Notes: generated by a model from the letters alone, not told the origin. Counted from the first letter of the stretch, positions 22,925 through 35,187 are shown. The stretch is DNA of 64,000 bases from Synaphobranchus kaupii (GCA_029718625.1 CM056379.1:53093579-53157578); one strand, 5' to 3'. Numbers and translations are program-made.

Positions 22925-23117
22925 CTTATATGCCAGACTAATGACGAGACAATGAGGAACAGGTGAGACGAAAACACATGAGGAAACATATCAGGTGCGG
23001 GAGGCGGAGGCACACAATCGGGTAAAGGGAAAACGTGGAACGGAATACAAATACAGAAAACAAATCGAAACAGACAAACCAGGAACTGAATTAAGACACA
23101 AAGGCACGGGATGTGAC
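22925..23117 (-). repeat. Truncated 3' LTR of the Gypsy relic
   Basis: Similar to 25746-25925, sharing CAGACTAATGACGAGACAA and GTGCGGGAGGCGGAGG. In the minus direction it begins TGTCACATCCCGTGCC. It is cut off at 22925 by an unrelated repeat fragment. Confidence 0.75.
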
Positions 23118-23169
23118 AGTACCCACCACCCCCTTCCCCCCCGCCCTCCTAGGGTGGACACCTGCTGCC

Positions 23170-23667
23170 CTACCAGCCTGTTCTGGACGTCGACACAGGA
23201 ATTCTTGGATCAGGGAGGGGTCGAGGATGTTGCTCGGGACCAACCCCCTCCCAGTCAACCAGAAATTGGTAGCCGAACGTCCAGGAGGCGGCGGATGGTG
23301 TAAGCAGGGCTGCCATCGATGAGTCGGGAGGGGGACGGACAGGAGGGCTGAAACGGCAGGTTACACCAGAGACATGGAACACAGGATGGATGCAGTGTAG
23401 GGGAGGTGGAAGGTTTAAACGGACAACAGTGGGGCTGTTGACACGGGCGATGGGAAAAGGGCCAATAAAATGGGAGGTGAGCTGTCGACAAGGGGTCTGG
23501 AGAGGAATGCTCTGCCGCGGAGAGACGGTGCGAGAAGAAGGCGCAGGGGTGCATTTTATCGTCCTCAGCTCTCTGTGACAGAAAAGCTCCCACACCGGTT
23601 TTGGAGGTATCAACCTACACCACGAACTGCCTGCTCGAGGAAGGCTGAACTGGCTTCCGTGGTCCAC
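23170..23667 (-). pseudogene. Gypsy RNase H trace joined to integrase tail and chromodomain
   Basis: Two overlapping frames. One gives [20 protein letters not shown], the start of a retroviral-type RNase H. The other gives [20 protein letters not shown] and IHPVFHVS, the end of a Gypsy integrase, then [13 protein letters not shown], the core of a chromodomain that binds histone tails. Between these, the rest of RNase H and the integrase catalytic core (His-Cys finger and DDE residues) are missing, so one deletion fused the two ends. Further indels shift the frames. Confidence 0.8.
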
Positions 23668-25049
23668 CGAAAGGGTGTCTTAGTGGACGTGAGGGCAGTG
23701 AGAGGAGCTGTCACAGAGCTGTAATTGTGGATGAATCTCCCAAGAAACCCAATAAAACGTTGGAGTTGTTTGCGGCAGTTAGGCTCCAGCCATTCCTGGA
23801 CCGCCCTCACCTTCTGTGTGTCCATCTCCAGTCTCTCCTTGGCCACGACAAACCCCAAGAACTGGACAGACGGCTAGCTGAATTCACACTTTTCCGCCTT
23901 GAGTTAAAGTTGGTTCTCCAGGAGTCGCTGAATCACCTGCTGCACGTGATGAACGTGCTCCTCTGGGGTACGGGAAAACACCAAAATATTGTCCAGGTAA
24001 ACGTAAACAAACTTGGAAATTATGTCCCAGAGCACGTCATTGACCATCGCCTGGAACGCTGCGGGAGCATTAGTGAGCCCGAACGGAATCGCCAGGTACA
24101 CGTAGCGGCCAGATTAGGTCTTCCACTCGTCACCCTCTCTGATCCACACCAAATGATAGGCATTGCGGAGATCTAACTTGGTAAACACATTACAGCCTTG
24201 TAGGGTGGAGAAGACAGATGAGATGAGCGGTAAGGGGTAGCGGTTCTTGACAGTGATGTCATTTAATCCACGGTAGTCAATGCATGGGCGGAGCGAGCCG
24301 TCCTTCTTGCCCACAAAAAAGAATCCGGCTCCCGCTGGGGACAAGGAGGGACAAATGATTCCCGAAGCCAGGGATTCCATGGTGTACTTCTCCATAGCCT
24401 TGGTCTCGGAAACGGAGAGGGAATACAGGCGACCTCTAGGGGGCGATGTTCCCGGAAGCAGGTTAATGCGACAGTCATAGGCGTGGTGAGGGGGGAGAGA
24501 GCAGGCTCGGGAGCGGCTGAACACCTGGCAGAGGTTGTGATATTCACTGGGCACCTTAGTGAGATAGATCGCCTCTCCTCTCTGAGGTGGTTGGGTCCTC
24601 ACGGAACTGGTAGCGGAACTGAGGCAGGTGAGGTGGCATTTGGGACTCCAGCCAGTTATAATTCCCCGAGTCCACTCTATCTGGGGATTGTGCTTGGTGA
24701 GCCATGGTGATCCGAGTACAATGGGGACGAGAGGTGATTCCAGGACAAAGAAAGAAATCTCCCGATGATTGCTGGAGACTAGAATTCCCACGGGGCTGGT
24801 CACTTCTCAGATCTCTGCCAGGGGAGTCCCGGTAAGAGTGTTAGTGTGGAGGGGAGTCTTCATCCGGGCGGTGTGGATGCCCAACTGATGGATCAGGGAG
24901 GGGCAGTTGAAATTTGCATCCTCCCCCGAATCCATGAGAACTTGAGAGCCGCCAGCACGCCGTTCCCCAGGCACGAGCCTTCCCAGAGAGCAGGGTGATG
25001 ACGTAGGCGACCTTGGACAACTCGGAGGGGAATGAGGAGGGCTGAACAC
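23610..25049 (-). pseudogene. Gypsy protease and reverse transcriptase with nonsense codons
   Basis: One continuous frame from 25049 down to 23610 contains: an aspartic protease motif (VLMDSGEDANF), the protease end ([14 protein letters not shown]), the RT entry ([24 protein letters not shown]), and the palm motif [13 protein letters not shown], where the usual YLDD has become YLDN. The C-terminal block is FLGFVVAKERLEMD. Four in-frame stops lie at 24807-24809 (TGA), 24114-24116 (TAA), 23904-23906 (TAA) and 23874-23876 (TAG). The frame is otherwise well preserved, so decay was mainly by point mutation. Enzyme role is known from the family. Confidence 0.9.
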
Positions 25050-25342
25050 TGGGCGAGGAAGGCACGACAGGAACCAGGCTCTCCAGAGTACCGGTCAGGC
25101 GCGGGCAGATGGGGCTCCGGAACCCCTCGGGGAGCAGTCATGGACTGGACCTGGAGCACGGCGGAACTGGCGGCTCGGGCGAAGGTCGCGGAGTCCTGGG
25201 CCAGCAATGTCATGGACGCCATTTGTTCCGTGATGGTCTGTACGGCTTGTTGAAGTGACTGCAGCTCTGTATGATGCTTTCCCGGTCGAGCACTCTGATA
25301 ACGCAGGACCTCGGAAGCCTGTCGTGGGTCTGCTGGTTCCAT
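24893..25342 (-). pseudogene. Gypsy gag fragment
   Basis: The ATG at 25342 starts MEPADPRQASEVLR, followed by a helical stretch and then LPAPDRYSGEPGSCRAFLAQ, the conserved entry to the capsid domain of fish Gypsy gag. Resemblance continues in a second frame (SSFPSELSKVAYVITLLSGK, then AWGTACW, near 25040-24960), so there is a frameshift near 25070. The capsid end and zinc knuckles are deleted and the sequence passes straight into the protease. Confidence 0.85.
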
Positions 25343-25358
25343 AGTGGCCAGATCGTTT

Positions 25359-25925
25359 TGTTATGAGAACCGATCAGAATCACACGCAGACACCAAGATG
25401 TACTACAATCAGGCTTTATTCAAGTCCAGGCAGGGGTCAGAGTCCATCAAACAGGGCAATGCGGAGAAGGCAGGGCGAAGTCCCAGAACAGACAGGGGTC
25501 GGAACCGGGAGATCAATCCGTGGGGGCTGGAGAACAGGAGGGCGAAGGGCTGGAGCGGGGCTAGGACGGAGATGGGCGGGCAGGGCTGGATGAAGACAGG
25601 AAGGCAGGCAGGAGAACAGGAGCAGGATGGGATGAAACAGGAACAGGAAAGGAGCAGGCAGGAATCAACGCTGGAAAGTAGTGAGACAAGCACGAATGCA
25701 AGGCTCAAGACGATCTGGCACAGAACAAAGAAACAGGTGAGCTTATATGCCAGACTAATGACGAGACAACGAGGAACAGGTGAGATACAGGTGATAACAC
25801 ATGAGGAAACGCAAATCAAGTGCGGGAGGCGGAGGCACACAATCGGGAAAAGGGAAAATGTGGAACGGAATACAAATTCAGAAAACACATTGAAACGGAA
25901 AAACCATGAACTGAATTAAGACAGA
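25359..25925 (-). repeat. 5' LTR of the Gypsy relic
   Basis: Its inner end on the minus strand is CGGTTCTCATAACA, ending in CA as LTRs do. A polyadenylation-type AATAAA lies at about 25413-25418 on the minus strand. The outer end diverges from the other LTR at 25925, so it is truncated there. Confidence 0.7.
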
Positions 25926-27105
25926 AATGTTTACTGCTACCTTTTCCCTCACTTTTTGCACTTGAGCACTTTACACTTTTTTGTAAAATGTGAACTTTTT
26001 GCTATTTCAGACGGTGTGCGAGTTCTGCCTTTTACAGCCAGTTTTAAAGCACCTTTCATACATGAAAATGCAGTGCTGTACAATATACGTATATATATAT
26101 GTAATGATAGGGAGTAGGTTGGTGTGGACTGAAGAGCTGGGGAGGCCTATAAAATCAGTTTTAAGCCTGAACTTATAGGTCCAGGGCAAAGTAGGTGGAG
26201 TTCTGCAGGAGGAGTTGTATACTGTTTCATACAATACGTTCACACAGAATTTCTAACCAAACAGAGGTGATCGTGGGCCCATTGTGACTGTGAATTTTGG
26301 GGAACTGCCAGGTTCTTTAAAGAAATGCCACAATTTTCTAGGCAAAGAGAAGCCCCCAAACATGTTTTTCTTCTCTCTAGGAATTGCTTGAGTGTGAGTC
26401 TGAGATAGACAGAGTCACACACACAGAGGAAGATTGCAAGAGAGAGGGGGGAAAGAGAGTGTACGGATAGAATAATATAAAAAGACTGACATCCTTATAT
26501 TTCTCTCTCTTTCTGTATTTAAAAGTTATGTGTGACAAACTCACCAAATTGAATGAAAGCTGTTTAATATTAAAGCGAGAATCTCATTGAGCAGTTTGCC
26601 TTAAAGCTGTGACTCCAAATGGTTCAGCCAAGGAAGAGTGCAGAAATGCCCAGATACAGAAAACAACACAAAATGGAAAAATGTTCTGAGAAATGGCCCA
26701 AAGAGCCCAAGTGCATTGCTGTGCTCCCTAGACAGACGTTCTCTCCAGTCACGCATGTTATTAAATATTAAACATCTTCAGCGCAATCACTGTTTAGTAA
26801 ACACACTAGGGACTTCATAGTAACAACCATAACAAAGAGGATAATGGTTTTTATAATGAGCACAGTTATCACCCTGATGATAACACCTTCTTTAAAATGT
26901 TGACTATTTAAATTACTATAAAATGGTAGAGGAACTGTATTTCACCTTAAACCATGTCTCATCAACAGATGGAGTCACAGTGCTGTACCTTGGACTAATA
27001 CCTGCACATGCAGATACTGAATCTGTAGTGAAAGCATATTCAAAAACAAAAAGTAAGATTATTTGTGGGTTTCAACCTCTGATGTGGACTTCCCTCTTCT
27101 CAAAC
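25926..27105. other. No gene recognised
   Basis: Mixed-composition DNA with short simple-sequence tracts (TATATATATG near 26090, CACACACACA near 26416). An open frame at 26923-27240 has no recognisable domain and runs into the repeat at 27106. Confidence 0.45.
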
Positions 27106-27723
27106 CTCTTATACCCATTTCACAAAGAAACAACGACTCGGGTAAAGCCTGTGTTTGCCGTTGGTGTGAATGGGTCAACCTGGGACCCTGGTCATGACCC
27201 AGGATTTATGTTGGTTCAACACGGCTCGGCTTCGCTGTGAAAGGGGGACACAGACTACACAGACAATTTTGATCAAGGAACTTCATTGGATACGATCAGA
27301 GGCGCACTAGTACTATAGCCACTGAGGACATCAGAGAGATATTGGCCATAGATATTGGCGGCGACTTCAATACCTCTAACCGTCTCTGCCATAAATTCCA
27401 CACTTCTTAATCGTAAAGATGCTTGAACATGATTGCAAACCATAAGTTGCATTAAGCTTTCCTTAGGTAACTGAATAAAGAAAATAAATCCTATAAAGTC
27501 TAAGAAAAACAAACTGAAACATCTGCTTTTAATGACGCTGAAATGCGACAACCCTATTCAGCAGTGACTTGTATGGAAGTAAACTTGTGGACCCGGGTCT
27601 TGTGTGAACGACGAGGACACAGTATTTAACCGTGACCATAGTGTGGTGTGAATGGGTCAAGCATGGGTTGAACCCGTGTTCCATATCCTGTGTCAACCCC
27701 GGGTTTTGTGTGTGAAAGAGGTA
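27106..27723. mobile_element. Probable non-autonomous DNA transposon
   Basis: The borders are imperfect inverted repeats: CCTCTTATACCCATTTCACA on the left and TGTGTGTGAAAGAGG on the right. Inner CCCGGGT/GGGTCAACC-type motifs occur near both ends (GGGTCAACCTGGGACCC, CCCGGGTTTTGTGTG). This resembles a fish family with 'ACCCGGG...TGTGTGAAAG' ends. An open frame inside (27273-27551, minus) is of unknown meaning. No clear target duplication. Confidence 0.4.
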
Positions 27724-28216
27724 TTATTTTCATCATATACTATAGTGGCTTAGTTCAGGTTTGTGATGTGCTCCATCAGATCGATGATATCTGCCAACAG
27801 CTGCCTTTCCTAAGTGCCCGGATGCTCACAATCCGAAAGCTAGTTTTTTGAGATCCGAATTTGAAATCTGAATACTGAAATTCAGATTCAAAGAACATTA
27901 TTCCGTTTTAAAACCTACAAATTAAAATTATTAAATACAAATTCAGTGCAATCAAATTTAATTTTAAAACTGTAGACAAACAGATTAACTAAGTTCAAAT
28001 CCAGTTGCCTGATGGCACTAGATTTACACCATAGTACCTGTTTCTTTGTTAGGCAAGGAAATTAGGGGAAATGGGAATAAAGATTTTAAGGTTGCATAAT
28101 TACTGAATAGAAACATACGTAGCTAGTGTCACCCCTGCTCACTCTAATCTAATACACTGATACATACCATACTGCTACTATGTCTTCTTCTGCTACTACT
28201 ACTACTAATAATAATA
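27724..28216. other. No gene; (ACT/AAT)n before the next element
   Basis: Short trinucleotide tracts at about 28190-28216; otherwise unrecognised. Confidence 0.5.
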
Positions 28217-28443
28217 CAACCCCAATTCCCAAAAAGTTGGGACAGTATGGAAAATGCTAATTAAAACAAAAAGGAGTGATTTGTAAATTCTATTTACCTC
28301 TTACTATATTGAAAACACTACAACAACACATATTTGATGTTTTACCTTGTGAACTTAATAGTTATTTAGAAAATATACACTCATTTCAAATCTGATGACT
28401 GCAATACGCTCCAAAAAATGTTGGGACAGTTGAGTGTTTACCA

Positions 28444-29449
28444 TCACTGTGTAACATCACCCTTTCTTTTAATAACACTTATTAAGTGTTTGGGCACTGA
28501 AGACACCAGTTGGTTAAGTTTAGCAAGCGGAATTTCCCCCCATTCTTCCATTATGCAGATCTTCAGCTGCGCAATTGTACGGGGCCTTCGTTGCCGTATT
28601 TTGCATTTCATAATGCGCCACACATTCTCAATCAGAGACAGGACTGCAGAAAGGCCAATCTAGCACCCGCACACTCTGCTTACGCAACCATGCACTTGCA
28701 ATCTGGGCAGAATGTGGTTTGGCGTTGTCCTGCTGGAAAATGCAGGGACGTCCCTGGAAAAGACGGCGTCTGGATGGCAGCATATGTTGCTCCAAAATTC
28801 TGCAATTCTTTCTGCATTAATGGTGCCCTCACAGATGTGCAAGTTACCCATGGCATGGGCACTGACACACCCCCATACCATGACAGACGCTGGCTTTTGG
28901 ACCTGACGCTGATAACAGCTTGGATGGTCCTTTTCCTCTTTGGCCCAGAGAACATAACGGCTGTTTTTTCCTAAAACTATTTGAAATGTTGACTCGTCGG
29001 ACCACAAAACACGCTTCCACTGTCCATCTCAGATGAGACCGAGCCCAGAGAAGTTGGTGGTGCTTCTGGACAGTGTTGATGTATGGCTTCTGCTTTGCAT
29101 AGTAAAGCCTTAACTTACATCTGTGGATGCAGCGGCGAATGGTGTTGACTGACAAAGGTTTACCGACGTATTCCCGAGCCCATGTCATGATATCCATTAC
29201 AGACGCATGATGGTTTTTAAGACAGTGATGTCTGAGGGATGGGAGATTACGCACATTCAGAAGTAGTTTTCAGCCTTGCCCTTTACGCACCGACATTTGA
29301 CCGGATTCCTTGAATCTCTTAATTATATTGCGCACTGTAGAGGGTGAAATGCCCAAAATCCTACTGATTTGTCTTTGGAGAACATTGTTCTCAAAGTGCT
29401 GGATTATTCGCTGACGCATCTGTTGGCAAATTGGTGAGCCTCGACCCAT
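28444..29449 (-). pseudogene. Tc1-like transposase, multiply frameshifted
   Basis: The start at 29449 gives MGRGSPICQQMRQRIIQHF with a helix-turn-helix (QISRILGISPSTVRNIIKRF), then a stop at 29270. The same frame continues (HHASVMDIMTWAREYVGK). A shift near 29010 leads to the first catalytic Asp ([10 protein letters not shown]) and [12 protein letters not shown]. Another near 28800 leads to the second Asp ([14 protein letters not shown]). A third precedes LSLIENVWR, which holds the Glu of the DD34E triad. The tail ends KRKGDVTQ and a stop at 28444. All catalytic residues are present but spread over three frames. It would have cut and pasted the element. Confidence 0.9.
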
Positions 29450-29660
29450 CCTTGCTCTTGAAGGACTAGGCCTTTCTTGGAGGCTCCTTATATACTATAA
29501 CACGATTGCCTCACCTGTTTAACATCACCTTGTTATTTCAACTTGTCACATTGTTATTAGTCCGAAATTGCCCCTGTCCCAACTTTTTTGGAACGTGTTG
29601 CAGGCATCAATTTCAGAATAAACGTATATCTTCAAAAAACAATGAAGTTGATTAGGTAAA

Positions 29661-30380
29661 ATAGAATAGAATAGAATAACTTTTATTTTCCCATTTGGGA
29701 ACTTAAGTTGTAGCCCCAGCAACAACTAAAAGACATAAACAGTGGGGCAGACCCACAACACACAAACAAACATATCAAATAAAGACATTCAATAGAATCA
29801 TTGCATTAATCAAGTGAATTAAAGTGGAATACAGCCATGATTAAAAATAGCCACGCTGTCCCGAGATGTCCAGTGGCATTAAGCAGTCCACACAAACTGC
29901 GCCTCCACGACTCCAGTTCCTCCATACACGCAGTGTTGCGGTCTCTGTACAGTCGAAATGGATCCACCGAACTGCGTCAACCTTCCCAGTCGTCGCCTCA
30001 CTCCTCCCCCACATTATCTTCTCCTTCCATTCCTTGGTTTCCTTTTGAAGATGTCCTGCACTCCCGGATCAGTCCCGACATCTTCAACTCCGGTGAAGAG
30101 CGATGGTAAACTTTGTTGCTGCAGATCCAACGGACATTCCTGAGCATATGTTGCGAATGCATCTCCATGGTGATGATAACAACCAAAATTATATCGACTA
30201 GACAATTCATTAATATTATAAAAACGAGCAGTAGGAGTGCCCTTCCCACAACAGACACACAGCGCATAAAAAAAATAAATAGACAAAAGGCCGACACAAC
30301 AAAATACATTCAAATTAACAAACACGAGCACGAGAGTCAGCTGGACTACATGTTGCCATTACAGCGCCACGTGACGTCAA
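29661..30380 (-). mobile_element. Internally deleted LINE copy
   Basis: On the minus strand it ends in TTCCCAAATGGGAAAATAAA followed by (TTATTC)(TATTC)n-type repeats, like the 3' tails of CR1/L2/Rex-type fish LINEs. The same tail occurs at 46456-46478. The 5' part carries a short frame (30331-30014) ending in a basic tract (KRKPRNGRRR). No reverse transcriptase is present. It is probably an old LINE in which 5' and 3' ends were joined, inserted in the Tc1 element. The flanks GTAAAA/GTCAAA may be the target duplication. Confidence 0.5.
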
Positions 30381-30772
30381 ACATGAAATACCTTGTCTTT
30401 ATACTGTTTTTGTTTGAATACATGTAAAAGTAAATTTACAAATGACTGTTTTCTGTTTTTAATTGCATTTAATTTACCATCCCAACTTTTTTGGAATTGG
30501 GGTTGCAATAATAATAATAAGAAGAAGAATTGTAATGAATTGTGTTCATAACATGCTTTTCTCATGCCCAAGGTAATACAGTTGAAGCAAGCAGGAATGA
30601 AGCATACAAATAAAAAAAATATGAAAACAAAACAGGTAGCCTAGTAGTAGCAGCATGTACATGAATAGAAATGCTAGTAAAACATGTTACGTTTAGGACA
30701 GATTTGTGAGACAGTAGGCAAAGCACTCAACATGAAAAGCATGAAAAAGCAAGGCCAAGACATTAGTAACAC

Positions 30773-31541
30773 TGGGTACGTTTACATGCACACTAATACT
30801 CCGATCTGAACCCGGTTATGGCAATACTCTGGTTACTGAAATGGTCATGTAAACACCTTTATCCGATAATGTAAGGTCATAATCCGTGTTTTCGAAACCC
30901 GATTAACACCCCTGGTTTTTTGGCCAAACTTTCGATTTTTTGGAGCATGTAAACACCTTTCTCCGGTTTCTTTTGGCTTTTCAAAACTACGCATGTCAGG
31001 CAGAAGAGGCGGTGTAATGTCAAAATGATTCCACCTGTCAACATTTGCTATGCCTGGGGTTCCTTCAGTATCTCACTTCCAGAATTTTATTATTAAATTT
31101 GCATTTCACCGGTGAAAATATATTGTTCAGTGTTACGTGCTTGTGTTTGTACTAGCTAGTTTGTGGCTAGCACATTAAATAACTGAAATTTTCGGTAAAT
31201 TCGCCAGATTTAGAGATCGGTAAAGCTAGCTAGTACAATAATATAAATCAACTACTACTAGCAATTAGCTATAAATTAGTAGCTATAATAATTACTAGCT
31301 AGCTATAATAATAATAATAGCCTACTAACGTAAATTTTTGACGGGCGGATCATTTTTGTCCTTACAACGGGAAGCAGTTAGTAGCTACGTTTTCCACAGA
31401 GCTGATTATGGAGAGAATCATGTAAACGCGGTTTTTGGAGTAATCACATTTCTTATGTCCATGTGAACGCAATAAGTTAAATACTGGCGTAAGCTGATCG
31501 TTTCCAGTAATCGGATATTGCTGTGCATGTAAACGTACCCA
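30773..31541. mobile_element. DNA element with TTTACATG-type inverted ends, copy 1
   Basis: The left end TGGGTACGTTTACATGCACA is mirrored by TGTGCATGTAAACGTACCCA at the right end (20 bp, perfect). Inside are several more CATGTAAAC motifs and related half-sites. There is no transposase. A related copy is at 32179-32712. Target duplication is not clear, so the superfamily is left open. Confidence 0.75.
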
Positions 31542-32178
31542 ATGACACAACCCATGCAGGCAAAGCAACATAAAATAAAAGCTATAGCATAGCATTCTCA
31601 CACTACTGCACTGATTCTGACATACTTTATCACCAGAACTCATGCACTTTCTCACATAGTGGCACATCCATGCAGACCAAACAGTCTCTTTAGCTCAGCT
31701 TTGTATTCATTTATTCTCAGATTCTTATTGAGGTTTAAACTATGAGTCAGAGACACATTTTACATTTTCTCTTTCTTTTTTATTGGAGAAATTTAATTCA
31801 CCACCCTGGCAGGTCCTCTATCATTTAATTTCCTTGTTCTGGCTGTTTGCAATAACTGCTATTATAATACTGTGTATTATTAATGTGTGAGCCATGGGTT
31901 TTCAGAGAGCACAGCATGAGAGGGATGAAGGAGTGTGCAAGGCAGTCAGGGTCTCTGGCGTCCATTTGATGAGAGACAGTTATTTGATGAAACCCTTGTC
32001 CAGGGAACAGTTTGGTGTTGAATGGGATAATTTTAGATGTTATTGACGTCCATCCTGAAGCCTGTACTGGTAGCTGTGAATTAGATTATGGTGCTGGGAG
32101 GTGGGGGCTATAAGATCCAAACTGACTGGCAGGGGTTTGGTAAAGTGGTGTATGGTTGTTGTAGTGGGTAGAACCTTT
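31542..32178. other. No gene recognised
   Basis: Unrecognised sequence between two related transposon copies. Confidence 0.5.
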
Positions 32179-32712
32179 TAGCAGCTACATTTACATGAAC
32201 ACCAATACCCTGATTATTGGTTGTAATCAGTTTACGGAAATATTCCAATTAAGCATTTACATGGTTCGGAATAATGTAATTTCTCTAAATAATACCCGGG
32301 TTTACATGGTTTGCATTTAATGCACACTAATACTCCAATCTTACCCCAATTATGGCAATACTCTATTGAAATGGTCATGTAAACATCTTTTATCTGATAA
32401 TTTTTTATCAGCGTATGGACATAATCGGCTTATTCAAAACCGGAATAAGGATATTTTGGTGCATGTATACGTCTTGCTCTGATTTCTTTTTGCTTTTTGA
32501 AACTGAAAATGTCAGGCGGAAGTTGAAGATCCCGGATGAAAAAAAGCATGCACCATTTCCGTTGAGCATATGCTGATTATGGAAAGAATCATATAAACAC
32601 AGTTATTAAAGTATTTGGATTATGTACATCCGTGTGTGCAATAAACTAAATACTGGCATAAACTGATTACTCCTAATAATTGGGATATTGGTGTGCATGT
32701 AAACGTAGCCAG
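32179..32712. mobile_element. DNA element with TTTACATG-type inverted ends, copy 2
   Basis: Shares CACTAATACTCC, GGCAATACTCT and GGTCATGTAAACA with copy 1 at 30773. The ends are AGCTACATTTACATGAACAC and GTGCATGTAAACGTAGCC, extending inwards for about 50 bp with mismatches. More decayed than copy 1. Confidence 0.65.
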
Positions 32713-34468
32713 TGATTCTTTTAATAATCAGTCTAAGGTCTGTGGAACTGACGTAATAATCCACTCTTGCAATTTGATTAAGCATGAAGAGAGTTTCTTC
32801 ATCTGTCCGAAAACGATTACTTTTATTAATAAATGTTTGCAATGTTAGTTTCAGTTTGAATTGTACAAACAACATCAGGTTCACTCCGTCTGGTGACCTT
32901 TTGAATGCACAGTTTTAAAAGTCAAAGGAAATCCGACTTTGACGTTTACATGCACCATTGAGCAAAATACTTCTACAATGGGATTGAATTCAGTCATAAA
33001 AATAGTTCACAGAATAAACTTAGGCAACCGCTAACCCCCAACTAATGAAATAAACTGTGCTGTACTACACACACACGACAGGATACATGCTATACAATAC
33101 AGAAACTCAAAGGCCCTTTGAGAGCAAATATAAGGGAAGCAAAAGTGGCATAGAAACTGCAAAAACACAAATGTCATTCTAAGCAAACAGTGGGTCTCAA
33201 AATCAATTTTATGCAGTCCGAATCATTAGCTAAAATGACCGAGAAAAATTAGATGCTGTATTCCAAAAAGAAATTTTTTCAAGCAAGGCATACACTGAAA
33301 GAGTGTAGATTCACTTTGATTCCGCCGCCCGCACCGCATTGTAAAAATGGTGTTCAGTTGTGACAAGGCCTCCATTAACATGGAGAATGTGTGTGATGTC
33401 ACTGTGGCGCTGTGAGTTCCTCAGACAGAGCGGGAGTCAGCAGTGGAGATACCGCTCCCATTCCTCTGCAGCCTCCCCACACTCCTGGACCCTCCATCAT
33501 CCCGCTCTGTCTCGTTAGCTGTGATTTACAGGCCGTCTGCGCTGTTCACATAATGCATCACGTCTCACATGAGGCTTGAACTACTGCCGACTTCCAGGAT
33601 GACAGACCTGCTCTTTGTGAAATCCCAGAGTGTTCTCTGTTTGGATAAATGTGACTTTTGTAGAAAGAAACGAGTTTAGGTCAGAAGGAGAATATTTTGA
33701 ATTACTTGGAGGTGGAATGCATTCTCAAAATTTTATCTTAAGTTAAAAAAGAAATGAAACAATGTTGCCATGTGAAATATGGCTGCAGTAACCCAATAAA
33801 CTTGTATTGGAAATGGCTACTCACAAAAAAGCTTATTAATCCCAAAGAGTTTGACCTAAAGTGAAGAAACATATTTTCATTGACAGCTACATCAAGATTC
33901 AAGATGAAATACTAAAAAATGTACTTAAAAAATCCCTTTGACCTTTTACCAGAGATTTCAAAGTTGCTGCAGTGACCAATCTCTTCATTAGGTACATAAA
34001 CATCTGCACTGGGTCAACTCCACCTTGAATTGCCTAATTTTACAAAATGTTACTATTGTATTTCCCCCTACACCACTTGACATTTCAGAGCAAAACTGAA
34101 TATAAAAATGTTTTATGAATATCTACACAATATATTCAAAGTATTTTGAGTACCCATATTGTTAATCCTACAAACATTCAGTATTGCTTTGCAATGCTGT
34201 ACAGCTTTAACCAAAAGTCATGAAATTTGATGTGTCTATTTGTGCTCATAGAAATAACCTGTGATAGGTTACTTCAATTGGTGTATGGGGTGCTATAACC
34301 GGCAAATTCTCTTAACTTCAAAACCAATTGATGCTTTTTTCCCAAAACCTTTTCTTTCCAAAATGTGTCTCTGTAGGCTGCATATGATATGGGTGACATC
34401 CAGCATAAGCAAATAATTTAACAGTGACGTGCAGCTGTGCACCAGTATTGATATTTACTGTTTTAAGT
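32713..34468. other. Unique DNA; GC-richer block at 33300-33620
   Basis: The block at about 33300-33620 has a balanced base composition, no repeat signature and no domain-bearing frame, and could be a conserved non-coding element. This is only a composition-based guess. A poly-C run follows at 34469-34483. Confidence 0.25.
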
Positions 34469-34616
34469 CCCCCCCCCCCCCCCACTCCATTAATGAGTGT
34501 GTGCACCTATATTTCTTAATTTGAAACCACAGGTAAACATAGGTGATATAGGGCCGCAAAGTTTTATGTGAGGAATGTCTTTGCATCTACTCAGTGTCAA
34601 TTTCAATAGATGTAAT

Positions 34617-34619
<3 letters not shown>

Positions 34620-34671
<52 letters not shown>
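34620..34671. repeat. (TC)n(AC)n compound microsatellite
   Basis: About 14 TC units run into about 12 CA units. Confidence 0.97.
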
Positions 34672-35187
34672 ATTGAGACACACCCTAGGGAAAAGTTTCA
34701 CTTTGCCCTGGATGAATACTTTATTGAGCGGCCCTTTTATTCTTTAATCCAAGAGCTACAGAGAAGGAGATCGATACAACACTTATAGTGCTGTTGGGTT
34801 TCAGTTGCTGCTTATTGCTCACCAGAACACGACAACAACTTGCGTAGCTCCCCGAGGTAGACAGCAGCACAAACCGAATTGAAATTTTCTGCAGAAGAAA
34901 GGGAAACAAAGGTGACTGAACTATAGAGACGTTGAACTATGGGAGGCACAAACCTTGATAAAATAGAGCTTCACTGACCATTTGCAATGAAACTCCCAAA
35001 ATAGAAGAGTTTATATTAATCATCATTCTTTTTATGATTTACTAAAACATTTTTAAAAATTTAAATGTTAAATAAAATATCTACATATATCAAACCAGGG
35101 CAGTAATTGTATAGTTGTGGCTAGCATGGAAGGAAAGATTTTCCTTGTGCACAATTGTCACCAATCAATGGTTGAGATGCAGAGCAG
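34672..35187. other. No gene recognised
   Basis: AT-rich flank of the 42-bp tandem array; nothing identified. Confidence 0.55.

Larger units (their letters stand above)
22925..25925 (-). mobile_element. Ty3/Gypsy retrotransposon relic (chromovirus type)
   Basis: Minus-strand order from the right: LTR (25359-25925), gag start, protease, reverse transcriptase, traces of RNase H, the very end of integrase with a chromodomain, then a truncated second LTR (22925-23117). The two LTR pieces share about 190 bp of clear similarity. Large parts (gag nucleocapsid, most of RNase H and integrase) are deleted and the reading frame carries several stops. It is dead. Confidence 0.9.
28217..30505 (-). mobile_element. 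Tc1-like transposon interrupted by a LINE copy
   Basis: The left end CAACCCCAATTCCCAAAAAG is mirrored at 30481-30505 by CTTTTTTGGAATTGGGGTTG. The element was inserted into an AAT-rich tract. The body from 28217 to about 29660 resumes at about 30381 (CATGAAATACCTTGTCTTT), so the 720 bp between is a later insertion. The encoded transposase (minus) is broken. This is a common fish Tc1/mariner family recognised by its ends. Confidence 0.85.

Noticed and set aside
23727..24176. 149-codon plus-strand open frame
   Set aside because: Antisense to the Gypsy reverse transcriptase.
25344..25919. 191-codon plus-strand frame and 159-codon minus-strand frame
   Set aside because: Both lie in the LTR of the Gypsy relic and have low-complexity, non-protein-like composition.
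26923..27240. 105-codon open frame
   Set aside because: No recognised domain, and its end runs into a dispersed repeat; not called as a gene.
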